Notes under the pieces: model-generated | The model's database searches: none | Told to the model about the DNA's origin: nothing | The model's input: the letters and a program-made list of their open reading frames with translations, nothing else | Made by a program: the position numbers and the translations under genes | Source of the DNA: Anaerolineaceae bacterium UBA2260 | GTDB lineage: Bacteria; Chloroflexota; Anaerolineae; Anaerolineales; Anaerolineaceae | Assembly (NCBI GenBank): GCA_002347485.1 | Contig: DDXM01000008.1 | Span: forward strand, 1 to 14,688 | Direction of reading: 5' to 3' | DNA: 14,688 nucleotides | Part shown: in pieces, positions 1-5,804 of the stretch | How the letters are laid out: every line of letters starts with the position of its first letter | Numbering within the stretch: the first letter of the stretch is position 1

Positions 1-23
1 GTGATCACTAAGATTATTGCATA

Positions 24-28
24 GGTAG
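24..28 (+). promoter_or_regulatory. Ribosome binding site deciding the rpsJ start
   Basis: GGTAG at 24-28 gives a usable but weak Shine-Dalgarno match for the ATG at 38 (9-base spacing). It directly abuts the alternative ATG at 29, which is too close to use it. Confidence 0.5.
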
Positions 29-37
29 ATGAAAAAT

Positions 38-346
38 ATGGCAAAGCAGAAAATTCGAATTCGTTTGAAGGCTTACGATCACCGCGTATTGGATCAGTCT
101 GCCAAGAGAATTGTTGAAACAGCTGAACGAAGCGGCGCTCAGGTAGTGGGACCCGTCCCCCTGCCCACCCGTATCGAAAAGTTCACTGTCCGTCGCTCAG
201 CGTTCATCGATAAGGACTCTCACGAACATTTCGAGATCCGCACCCACAACAGGCTGATCGATGTGCTTGACCCCGATGCGAAGACGATCGATATGCTGAT
301 GCGGCTTAATATGCCCGCCGGCGTGGACATTGAGATCAAGATCTGA
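38..346 (+). CDS. rpsJ: 30S ribosomal protein S10 (NusE)
   Basis: S10 of the small-subunit head; in bacteria it also acts as NusE, pairing with NusB in transcription antitermination and contacting NusG. The 102-residue product starts MAKQKIRIRLKAYDHR and has the family's central segment (GPVPLPTRIEKFTV, residues 38-51) followed by the RTHNRLID stretch at 68-75; the length is normal. An in-frame ATG at 29 would add three residues, but the AGGTAG at 23-28 lies 9 bases before the ATG at 38 and would overlap the earlier ATG, so I chose 38. A 261-bp gap with its own promoter separates it from rplC, so it is probably the last gene of an upstream str-type operon (rpsL-rpsG-fusA-tuf-rpsJ order, known from other bacteria) rather than the head of the S10 operon. 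The upstream genes are outside the window. Confidence 0.96.
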   Translation: MAKQKIRIRLKAYDHRVLDQSAKRIVETAERSGAQVVGPVPLPTRIEKFTVRRSAFIDKDSHEHFEIRTHNRLIDVLDPDAKTIDMLMRLNMPAGVDIEIKI

Positions 347-351
347 GCCAG

Positions 352-381
352 TTACCGCGAGTTCGAAGGAATCGTCGGTAG
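352..381 (+). other. Bulged stem-loop after rpsJ
   Basis: An inverted repeat starts a few bases after the rpsJ stop. TACCG (353-357) plus CGA (358-360) pairs with TCG (372-374), a bulged T375, and CGGTA (376-380), giving 8 pairs around an 11-nt loop. A T-rich run does not follow directly, so it is not a classic intrinsic terminator. It could be the 3' end structure of the upstream transcript or chance. Confidence 0.3.
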
Positions 382-405
382 ATCACCTTAAAAATTGAAA
401 AACCC

Positions 406-434
406 CTTACAAATATCGCGGATTGCGGTATAAT
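406..434 (+). promoter_or_regulatory. Sigma70-type promoter for the rplC operon
   Basis: The hexamer TATAAT at 429-434 is a perfect -10 consensus. CTTACA at 406-411 lies 17 bp upstream and matches 4 of 6 bases of the -35 consensus TTGACA. The predicted transcription start is near 441. It sits in the only long intergenic gap and faces rplC, as expected for the main promoter of the ribosomal protein operon. The start site is inferred from spacing only. Confidence 0.75.
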
Positions 435-440
435 GTATAG

Positions 441-607
441 GTTTTGGGTTCAAAGCCCAAACACAGGCAATTCAAGAGCGATCTTGTGAGCGCACCAGAC
501 AAAAACCAATAGTGCCGCAGCGAATCGTTGACTGGATTGTTCAGGGATGATGCAGCCAAGCCCAGGCTGACAGTCTCTATAAAATAAACTGAAGGAGAAC
601 AACTGAG
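441..607 (+). promoter_or_regulatory. Structured 5' leader of the rplC operon
   Basis: About 165 nt of untranslated leader lie between the predicted start of transcription and the rplC ATG. Visible stems are: 443-450 with 454-461; CAAGA (473-477) with TCTTG (482-486) around a GCGA loop of the GNRA type; a weak stem 518-522 with 526-530 that could sit inside CCAG (495-498) pairing with CTGG (532-535); and CAGCC (553-557) with GGCTG (565-569). The rplC Shine-Dalgarno AAGGAG (592-597) follows in an A-rich, open stretch. A long structured leader before a ribosomal protein operon suggests autoregulation by one of its proteins (L4 does this in E. coli), but I recognise no known leader family. Confidence 0.45.
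443..461 (+). other. T-arm-like hairpin at the start of the leader
   Basis: TTTGGG (443-448) and CCCAAA (456-461) are perfect complements around the 7-nt loop TTCAAAG. This resembles a tRNA T-arm (loop TTCRANY closed by G-C), except that the last loop base is G, not a pyrimidine. No acceptor, D or anticodon arms surround it, so it is not a tRNA. It would lie within a few nucleotides of the mRNA 5' end. Confidence 0.5.
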
Positions 608-1237
608 ATGTTTAAAGGGCTGATCGGAAAGAAAATCGGCATGACTCAGATTTTCGATGAAAACGGCGCGGCGCACCCTGTCACGCTGATCGAAGCTGGG
701 CCATGCTTCGTTACCCTGGTAAGAAACGCTGAGAACGATGGTTATTCAGCGGTTCAGCTGGGTTTCGAAGAGGTCAAACCTAAAAAGTTGACCGGCGGTG
801 AGTTAGGCCACCTCAAGCGCAACAATTTACCTCCTCTTAAGTACCTGCGCGAATTCCGCGCCAAAGAGATCCAGGTTGCAGAAGGCGACAAGATCGATGT
901 CAGCCTGTTTGCGGTTGGCGAAAAGGTGGATGTCTCCGGTGTAAGCAAGGGTAAGGGTTTCGCCGGTGGTGTGAAGCGCTATCACTTCAGGGGTGGTCCG
1001 AAAACGCACGGTCAGTCTGACCGTTTGCGCGCCCCGGGTTCACGCTCCTCAACCACCACACCTGGTCGTGTATTCAAAGGCGCGCGCGGGGCTGGTCACA
1101 TGGGCAGTGACGCTGTGACCGCGCAGAACCTCAAAGTTGTCCTGGTAGACGCTGAGCGCAATGTTATCGGTGTCAACGGCCCTGTGCCTGGTGCACGTGG
1201 TGGCCTCGTTGTAATTAAAGAATCACGGAAAAACTAG
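608..1237 (+). CDS. rplC: 50S ribosomal protein L3
   Basis: L3 is a primary 23S rRNA binder that starts 50S assembly and reaches the peptidyl-transferase centre with its central extension. The 209-residue product begins MFKGLIGKKIGMTQIF, which is diagnostic, and contains the HFRGGPKTHGQSDRLRAPGS loop (126-145) followed by TPGRVFKG. The positions that line up with the two glutamines of E. coli GQNQTPG, one of which PrmB methylates, are serine and threonine here, so that modification should be absent. AAGGAG at 592-597 is 10 bases before the ATG. It is the first gene of the operon driven by the promoter near 430. A terminator-like hairpin covers its stop codon. Confidence 0.98.
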   Translation: MFKGLIGKKIGMTQIFDENGAAHPVTLIEAGPCFVTLVRNAENDGYSAVQLGFEEVKPKKLTGGELGHLKRNNLPPLKYLREFRAKEIQVAEGDKIDVSLFAVGEKVDVSGVSKGKGFAGGVKRYHFRGGPKTHGQSDRLRAPGSRSSTTTPGRVFKGARGAGHMGSDAVTAQNLKVVLVDAERNVIGVNGPVPGARGGLVVIKESRKN

Positions 1238-1251
1238 TCCGGTGATTTTTT
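1217..1251 (+). terminator. Terminator-like hairpin over the rplC stop codon
   Basis: AATCAC (1221-1226) pairs with GTGATT (1242-1247), and GG (1227-1228) with CC (1239-1240), leaving G1241 bulged and a 10-nt loop AAAAACTAGT that holds the TAG stop. The 3' arm runs straight into T1246-T1251. The A-rich 5' flank (1217-1219) can extend the pairing into the T run. Stem followed by a T tract is the intrinsic-terminator layout, but the stem is short and bulged, and a full stop here would silence the rest of the operon. Partial attenuation is the more plausible role, if any. Confidence 0.35.
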
Positions 1252-1285
1252 GGACCGTTTACCTGGATAAAGGGAGCTAATCACA

Positions 1286-1912
1286 ATGGAAGTCGAAGTT
1301 ATGAACATGGAAGGCAAGAAGGTCAGCGTGGTGGAATTGCCACCGGCGATCTTTGAAGCCCCTATCAGCGTTGATTTAATGCATCAGGCCTTGGTCAGGC
1401 AGATGGCGAATGCCCGGCTTGGCACGCACGAGACGAAGGTCAAGAGCGATGTGTCAGGTGGTGGTCGCAAGCCATGGCGGCAAAAGGGAACCGGTCGCGC
1501 GCGACAGGGTTCCATCCGCTCTGCCCAATGGAAAGGCGGCGGCAAGATCCATACACCGCACATGCGTTCCTATCAGCAGGCCATGCCCAAGAAAATGCGC
1601 CAGGCTGCCCTGCGTTCGGCACTTTCGGTTAAGGCTGCCGAATCGATGATCGTCATTATTGACGAACTTAAACTGAATGAACCAAAGACCCGCCTCATGG
1701 CAAGTGTCCTGAACAAGCTGGTGGGTGATGCCAGCGCTCTCGTGTTGATCCCTACTGTGGAAACCTACGAAGGCGTCATGCGCTCCACCAACAACATCCC
1801 GGACGCGAAGGTGTTGAACGCTAACTACCTAAACGTTCGCGATCTGATGGTCTTTGATAAACTGGTCATGCCAGTTGACGCGCTTGAGTTGATCAAGGCG
1901 AACCTGGGATAG
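1286..1912 (+). CDS. rplD: 50S ribosomal protein L4
   Basis: L4 binds domain I of 23S rRNA and lines the nascent-peptide tunnel with a long loop; in E. coli it also represses its own operon at the S10 leader. The 208-residue product carries the tunnel loop with the conserved GGGRKPWRQKGTGRARQGS segment (58-76) and SAQWKGGG shortly after, then the LRSALSVKA helix. AGGGAG at 1271-1276 is 9 bases before the ATG; a second in-frame ATG at 1304 lacks such a site. It is 13 bp upstream of rplW. Whether it regulates this operon is unknown, but it is an obvious candidate ligand for the leader at 441-607. Confidence 0.98.
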   Translation: MEVEVMNMEGKKVSVVELPPAIFEAPISVDLMHQALVRQMANARLGTHETKVKSDVSGGGRKPWRQKGTGRARQGSIRSAQWKGGGKIHTPHMRSYQQAMPKKMRQAALRSALSVKAAESMIVIIDELKLNEPKTRLMASVLNKLVGDASALVLIPTVETYEGVMRSTNNIPDAKVLNANYLNVRDLMVFDKLVMPVDALELIKANLG

Positions 1913-1925
1913 GTAGGAGATAAAG

Positions 1926-2225
1926 ATGAGCACTATTTATGATGTCCTCCGCCGCCCGATTGTGACCGAGAAAACCAACTATATGGTCACCAAGCTTCAC
2001 CAGTACGTCTTCGAGGTTTCTGTCGACGCCAACCGGACGCTGGTTAAGGACGCGGTTGAGAAATTATTCAATGTAACCGTAGTAAGGGTCAATATCATCA
2101 ACGTGCCTGCCAAGCGCTCGATGCGCCGCAACCGCCGATTGCTGATCAGCAACCCCCAATATAAAAAAGCGGTCGTCACCCTCCTTCCTGAAGACCGGAT
2201 CCCTATCTTTGAAGGGGTAGAGTAA
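1926..2225 (+). CDS. rplW: 50S ribosomal protein L23
   Basis: L23 sits at the exit of the peptide tunnel and is the docking site for trigger factor and the signal recognition particle. The 99-residue product shows the start-proximal RPIVTEKTNYM motif (10-20), the FEVSVDANRTLVKDAVEKLFNV core and the basic PAKRSMRRNRR stretch, all typical of bacterial L23 at a typical length. TAGGAGA at 1914-1920 is 5 bases ahead of the ATG. Its TAA stop overlaps the rplB ATG by one base (TAATG), which implies coupled translation with L2. Confidence 0.97.
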   Translation: MSTIYDVLRRPIVTEKTNYMVTKLHQYVFEVSVDANRTLVKDAVEKLFNVTVVRVNIINVPAKRSMRRNRRLLISNPQYKKAVVTLLPEDRIPIFEGVE

Positions 2226-3061
2226 TGGCTATTAAGATCTATAAACCCACAACCCCCAGCCGTAGAGGAATGACCGGGTACAGCTTCGAGGAGATCACCA
2301 AGGAAACCCCCGAGCGCTCCCTGATCGTCATTCGCACCGCCAGGGCTGGCCGCAACAACCAGGGCAGGATCACTGTCCGCCATCAGGGCGGGGGCTCGCG
2401 CCAGTACATCCGCATCGTGGACTTCAAGCGTAACAAGCTCAACATTCCTGCGCGCGTAGCGGCGATCGAATATGATCCCAACCGCACCGCCCGCCTGGCA
2501 CTGTTGAATTACGCTGACGGCGAAAAACGTTATATCATCGCCCCGGTTGGACTGAAGGTGGATGATACAGTTCTGGCAAGCCCAACGGCTGAAATTCGCC
2601 CCGGAAACTCACTGCCAATCTCCAATATCCCCGTGGGTTCCCTCATCCACAACATCGAATTGCGCGAGGGCAAAGGCGGGCAGTTGGTACGCTCAGCGGG
2701 TACTTCAGCGCAATTAATTGCCAAAGAAGGTGATTACGCACAGATCCGTATGCCTTCGGGCGAAGTTCGCCTGGTGCTGCAGAAATGCTACGCGACCATT
2801 GGGCAGGTTGGCAATGTCGATCACAGCAATATCAAGTTGGGTAAAGCTGGTCGCAAACGCCACCTGGGTGTCAAACCCACTGTTCGTGGCACCGCGATGA
2901 GCCCGCGCGACCATCCCCATGGTGGTGGTGAAGGACGTCAGCCTGTTGGTATGCCCGGACCGAAGAGTCCGTGGGGTAAACCAACCCGCGGGTATCGCAC
3001 CCGCCGCAACAAGATGACCGACAAGTTCATTGTTCGGCGCCGGAAAACCGGCAATCGGTAG
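2225..3061 (+). CDS. rplB: 50S ribosomal protein L2
   Basis: L2 is one of the most conserved large-subunit proteins. It binds 23S rRNA near the peptidyl-transferase centre and is needed for subunit joining. The 278-residue product begins MAIKIYKPTTPSRRGMTGY, has the GRITVRHQGGGSRQ motif (47-60), and near its C-terminus the DHPHGGGEG signature (229-237) holding the histidine long studied in the E. coli protein, ending in TDKFIVRRR. Length matches the family. The start codon shares its A with the rplW stop, so ribosomes probably re-initiate after L23. Confidence 0.98.
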   Translation: MAIKIYKPTTPSRRGMTGYSFEEITKETPERSLIVIRTARAGRNNQGRITVRHQGGGSRQYIRIVDFKRNKLNIPARVAAIEYDPNRTARLALLNYADGEKRYIIAPVGLKVDDTVLASPTAEIRPGNSLPISNIPVGSLIHNIELREGKGGQLVRSAGTSAQLIAKEGDYAQIRMPSGEVRLVLQKCYATIGQVGNVDHSNIKLGKAGRKRHLGVKPTVRGTAMSPRDHPHGGGEGRQPVGMPGPKSPWGKPTRGYRTRRNKMTDKFIVRRRKTGNR

Positions 3062-3097
3062 ACAGGTATCGCCTAACCGAGAAGAAGGGATGCAAAT

Positions 3098-3376
3098 ATG
3101 TCTAGATCGCTAAAGAAAGGGCCGTTCGTCGACCCGAAACTGTTGAAAAAAATTGAAGCCATGAATACCAAAAGTGAGAAGAAGGTGATTCGCACCTGGA
3201 GCCGCGCGAGTACCATCTTCCCCCAGATGGTGGGTCATACCATCGCTGTGCATGACGGCCGTCGGCATGTGCCCATTTACATCACTGAAAACATGGTGGG
3301 TCACCGCCTGGGCGAATTTGCGCCCACGCGCCACTTCAGAGGTCACATGTCTGATAAATCGACGGGAGCAAGATAA
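3098..3376 (+). CDS. rpsS: 30S ribosomal protein S19
   Basis: S19 forms a complex with S13 in the head of the small subunit and touches the inter-subunit bridge near the A-site tRNA. The 92-residue product starts MSRSLKKGPFVDPKLLKKI and has the family signature HVPIYITENMVGHRLGEFAPTRHF split across residues 57-80. A GAAGGGA run at 3084-3090 precedes the ATG by 7 bases. It follows L2 by 36 bp and precedes rplV by only 2 bp, the order seen in most bacteria. Confidence 0.98.
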   Translation: MSRSLKKGPFVDPKLLKKIEAMNTKSEKKVIRTWSRASTIFPQMVGHTIAVHDGRRHVPIYITENMVGHRLGEFAPTRHFRGHMSDKSTGAR

Positions 3377-3378
3377 TC

Positions 3379-3720
3379 ATGGCAACCGATATTCGCGCTG
3401 AACTGAAGAATTGCGGTGTTTCCGCGCAAAAGACTCGCCTGGTTATTGACCTGATTCGTGGCAAGCCTGCCGTTGAGGCATTGACTACCCTCAAGTTCAC
3501 CAACAAGGTTGCAGCTCGGCACGTGGGCAAACTGCTCGCCTCAGCCGTCGCCAACGCCGAGGAGAACTTTGGTGTAGATCGTGATGATCTGTACGTTTAC
3601 AAGATCACTGCTGATGAAGCTCCGACCCGCAAGTGGCGCGCTTTTGGCGCCCGCGGTCGGTTCAAACCGTTGTTGAGACGCTCCTCTCACATTACGGTTG
3701 TGCTGCGAGAGAAAGAGTAG
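3379..3720 (+). CDS. rplV: 50S ribosomal protein L22
   Basis: L22 touches all six domains of 23S rRNA. Its long beta-hairpin narrows the peptide tunnel next to L4 and is where some macrolide-resistance changes occur. The 113-residue product has the SAQKTRLVIDLIRGKPAVEAL motif early (15-35), the KLLASAVANAEENFG helix, and the hairpin RAFGARGRFKPLLRRSSHITVV near the end (split at 88-109). GGGAG at 3364-3368, inside the end of rpsS, serves as ribosome binding site. It begins 2 bp after rpsS, and a strong stem-loop follows its stop. Confidence 0.97.
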   Translation: MATDIRAELKNCGVSAQKTRLVIDLIRGKPAVEALTTLKFTNKVAARHVGKLLASAVANAEENFGVDRDDLYVYKITADEAPTRKWRAFGARGRFKPLLRRSSHITVVLREKE

Positions 3721-3725
3721 AACGC

Positions 3726-3752
3726 CGGGCGGCTGGTTCACACCGCTGCCCG
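3726..3752 (+). other. Strong intergenic stem-loop between rplV and rpsC
   Basis: CGGGCGGC (3726-3733) pairs along its whole length with GCTGCCCG (3745-3752), with one G-U pair. After a bulged T3734, GGT (3735-3737) pairs with ACC (3742-3744) around the loop TCAC. The result is an 11-pair, GC-rich hairpin. It starts 6 bases after the rplV stop and ends 15 bases before the rpsC Shine-Dalgarno AGGAG (3768-3772). No T run follows, so termination is unlikely; transcript processing, stability or protein binding are possible roles. Confidence 0.6.
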
Positions 3753-3777
3753 CAGGAAAAGGACACCAGGAGAAATT

Positions 3778-4455
3778 ATGGGTCGAAAAGTACATCCAAT
3801 TGGTTTTCGTCTTGGAATCAATCAGCCTTGGGAAGGTCGCTGGTATGCTGAAGGAACTGAATACCGCGATCAACTGCAGCAGGATATTGTCATCCGCAGG
3901 ATGATCCAGAAGGAAGGCGACAAAGCTGGCATTTCCATGGTTGAGATCGAAAGATTCCCCGGCAAGGTGAAGGTGATCGTTCACACCGCCAAACCCGGTA
4001 TTCTGATCGGACGCAAGGGTGATTCGGTTAAGAAGATTCGCACCGACCTCGAAGCGTTGACCGGAAAGAAGATCGATCTCGAGATCAAAGAGATCAAAGC
4101 CCCGGATTGTGACGCTTATCTGGTGGCGAAAAACATCGCTGGTCAGATCGAACGGCGCGTGAGCTATCGGCGGGCGATGAAACGCGCCCTCCAGCAGGCG
4201 ATGCGCCAGGGCGCTGAGGGGATCAAGGTTTCAGTCTCTGGCCGCCTGAGCGGCGCTGAAATGGCGCGTATCGTTTGGCTGCGCGAAGGACGGGTACCGC
4301 TGCAGACTCTGCGCGCGGATATCGACTTTGCCCGCGCCGAAGCCCTAACCACCTACGGCCGAATTGGCGTGAAGGTTTGGATTTATAAGGGTGAGATCAT
4401 CCCTGGTGTCGAAGAAAAGGCTGAAGCCACCGAGGGTGTGTACGTTAGTGAATAA
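3778..4455 (+). CDS. rpsC: 30S ribosomal protein S3
   Basis: S3 sits at the mRNA entry channel in the 30S head and takes part in the ribosome's mRNA helicase activity. The 225-residue product begins MGRKVHPIGFRLGI. It has an N-terminal KH type-2 domain with the GRKG loop at 78-81 (within GILIGRKGDSVKKIR), then the C-terminal domain with RRAMKRA (131-137), which lines up with basic residues linked to helicase function in E. coli, GRLSGAEMAR (155-164) and YGRIGVKVWI (193-202). The acidic tail after residue 210 is variable in the family. The ATG is 5 bases after AGGAG. It is flanked on both sides by hairpin-containing gaps. Confidence 0.98.
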   Translation: MGRKVHPIGFRLGINQPWEGRWYAEGTEYRDQLQQDIVIRRMIQKEGDKAGISMVEIERFPGKVKVIVHTAKPGILIGRKGDSVKKIRTDLEALTGKKIDLEIKEIKAPDCDAYLVAKNIAGQIERRVSYRRAMKRALQQAMRQGAEGIKVSVSGRLSGAEMARIVWLREGRVPLQTLRADIDFARAEALTTYGRIGVKVWIYKGEIIPGVEEKAEATEGVYVSE

Positions 4456-4459
4456 ATAA

Positions 4460-4479
4460 CCCCGCGGGCTTTCCCGGGG
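4460..4479 (+). other. GC-rich stem-loop between rpsC and rplP
   Basis: CCC (4461-4463), a bulged G4464 and CGGG (4465-4468) face CCCG (4473-4476) and GGG (4477-4479), closing on the 4-nt loop CTTT: seven G-C pairs in 19 bases. An alternative register pairs CCCCG (4460-4464) with CGGGG (4475-4479). It starts 4 bases after the rpsC stop. The following sequence is AAATCTG, not a T run, so it does not look like a terminator. It ends ahead of the rplP ribosome binding site (AGAGGT, 4489-4494). Confidence 0.55.
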
Positions 4480-4501
4480 AAATCTGAAAGAGGTAGCAGC
4501 T

Positions 4502-4930
4502 ATGTTGATGCCAAAACGTGTAAAGTGGCGTAAAGTGATGCGCGGTCGTATGACCGGCAAGGCTTTGCGTGGAGCTGAGATCACATCCGGTGAATACGCC
4601 TTGCAGGCGATCGAGCCGGGTTGGATCACCGCCCGCCAGATCGAAGCCGCCCGTCGCGCGATCGTCCACCGCATGAAACGTCATGGAAAGGTATGGATCC
4701 GGATCTTCCCCGACAAACCGTACACCCACCGCCCACCTGAAACCCGTATGGGTAAGGGTAAAGGCAATGTGGAGTACTATGTGGCGGTGGTAAAACCGGG
4801 CAGAATTATGTTCGAGATCAGTGGACTTGATCACGAGGAATCGGTCGAAGCTTTGAAGCAGGCCTCGTACAAATTCCCGATCAAGACGAAGATCCTGGTT
4901 CGTGGCCAGGAGGCAGGAGAATCAGCATGA
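4502..4930 (+). CDS. rplP: 50S ribosomal protein L16
   Basis: L16 organises the A-site tRNA elbow region of the large subunit and is a late assembly protein. The 142-residue product starts MLMPKRVKWRKVMRGR, contains FPDKP (69-73) and the signature RMGKGKGNVEYYVA (82-95), and ends with the HEESVEALKQASYKFPIKTKIL helix and strand. Arg82 lines up with the arginine that E. coli YcfD hydroxylates; whether this host has such an enzyme cannot be seen. Length is normal for the family. The stop overlaps the rpmC start as ATGA, so L16 and L29 are probably translationally coupled. Confidence 0.98.
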   Translation: MLMPKRVKWRKVMRGRMTGKALRGAEITSGEYALQAIEPGWITARQIEAARRAIVHRMKRHGKVWIRIFPDKPYTHRPPETRMGKGKGNVEYYVAVVKPGRIMFEISGLDHEESVEALKQASYKFPIKTKILVRGQEAGESA

Positions 4931-5139
4931 AAAATTCAGAGATTCGCTTACTGTCCACTGAGGAATTAAAGACCAAACTCGCCGATACCCGCAACGAGTT
5001 GATGAACTTTCGGTTCCAGATCGTTACCGGTCAGTTGGTTGATACCAGCCGGTTAAAAGCAACCCGTCGCAAGATCGCTCTGTACGAGACCATTTTACGT
5101 GAACGCGAGTTAGGCATGAACCTGGAAGGTGGAAAATGA
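4927..5139 (+). CDS. rpmC: 50S ribosomal protein L29
   Basis: L29 is a small two-helix protein beside L23 at the tunnel exit. The 70-residue product has the usual layout: an N-terminal ELKTKLADTRNELMNFRFQ helix with the LMNFRFQ motif, a short turn (TGQLVDTSRLK), and a second helix ending in ETILRERE. A GGAGGCAGGAG run just upstream, inside the end of rplP, provides the ribosome binding site. Both ends overlap neighbours by 4 bases (ATGA): rplP at the start, rpsQ at the end. Confidence 0.96.
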   Translation: MKNSEIRLLSTEELKTKLADTRNELMNFRFQIVTGQLVDTSRLKATRRKIALYETILRERELGMNLEGGK

Positions 5140-5414
5140 ATCAAAGACGTCGATTAACTGGCATCGTCACCAGCAACAGGATGACGAAAACGGTTGTAGT
5201 AGAGATTTCAAGAACCTATCGACACCCGCTGTATCACAAAGTGGTCCATGCCCAGCAGAAGCTGAAAGCGCATGACGAACTGGGTTGCGCCATCGGAGAC
5301 CAGGTGCGGATTGTTGAATGCGCCCCCATCTCCAAGGAAAAATCCTGGATGGTTGAGTCCATCGTCAAGCACGAAGGCAAGACGCTGGAAGTGGCCGAGG
5401 AGGCGGTTGAATGA
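5136..5414 (+). CDS. rpsQ: 30S ribosomal protein S17
   Basis: S17 is a primary 16S rRNA binder with an OB fold, placed in the lower body of the small subunit. The 92-residue product shows RRRLTGIVTSNRMTKTVVVEI near the start, then RTYRHPLYHKVV and the H(A/D)E-containing loop before the GDQVRIVECAPISKEKSW signature, all standard. It is slightly longer than the E. coli protein because of an acidic tail. The start overlaps the rpmC stop (ATGA) and the stop overlaps the rplN start (ATGA). AAGGTGG at 5125-5131 is the ribosome binding site. Confidence 0.97.
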   Translation: MNQRRRLTGIVTSNRMTKTVVVEISRTYRHPLYHKVVHAQQKLKAHDELGCAIGDQVRIVECAPISKEKSWMVESIVKHEGKTLEVAEEAVE

Positions 5415-5782
5415 TCCAACAAGAGTCTCGATTAAAGGTCGCAGACAACACTGGAGCGCGGGAGATCCTCGTCATCCAGGTTGTGGGTGGAACCAGGCGA
5501 AAATATGGCGCAGTCGGTGATATCGTGGTCGCGACAGTAAAATCCGCCGCCCCTCAGGGCTCGGTAAAAAAGAGCGATATTGTGAAAGCCGTCATCGTTC
5601 GCACTTCCAAGGAATGGCGTCGTGAAGATGGTTCGTCCATCCGCTTCGATGACAACGCCGCAGTGATCCTTGATGCTGATGGTCAGAATCCGAAGGGAAC
5701 GCGTATCTTCGGACCCGTAGCGCGTGAGTTGCGCGAACGCGGTTATATGAAGATCGTCTCTCTCGCGCCTGAAGTACTGTAG
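5411..5782 (+). CDS. rplN: 50S ribosomal protein L14
   Basis: L14 lies on the subunit interface, forms bridges with 16S rRNA and is the binding site for the silencing factor RsfS. The 123-residue product begins MIQQESRLKVADNTGARE, a hallmark of the family, and carries AVIVRTSKEWRREDGSSIRF (60-79), DDNAAVI, and GTRIFGPVARELR (96-108). Length is essentially identical to the bacterial norm. The start overlaps the rpsQ stop by 4 bases, and GAGGAGG in the end of rpsQ acts as ribosome binding site. There is no gap or promoter between the S10 and spc sections. Confidence 0.98.
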   Translation: MIQQESRLKVADNTGAREILVIQVVGGTRRKYGAVGDIVVATVKSAAPQGSVKKSDIVKAVIVRTSKEWRREDGSSIRFDDNAAVILDADGQNPKGTRIFGPVARELRERGYMKIVSLAPEVL

Positions 5783-5804
5783 GCAGAAGGATAGGAGAGA
5801 ACCA

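Noticed and set aside
1..8. Palindrome GTGATCAC at the window start
   Set aside because: An 8-base palindrome is expected by chance at this length, and there is no second copy or context to suggest an operator.
443..461. A tRNA gene suggested by the T-arm-like sequence
   Set aside because: No matching acceptor stem, D-arm or anticodon arm in the 60-70 bases upstream, and no discriminator or CCA layout downstream.
578..583. TATAAA as a second promoter -10 before rplC
   Set aside because: No acceptable -35 about 17 bp upstream, and it lies close to the ribosome binding site in an A/T-rich stretch.
1997..2383. Open frame on the - strand across rplW and rplB
   Set aside because: Antisense to two certain genes, low-complexity product, no ribosome binding site of note.
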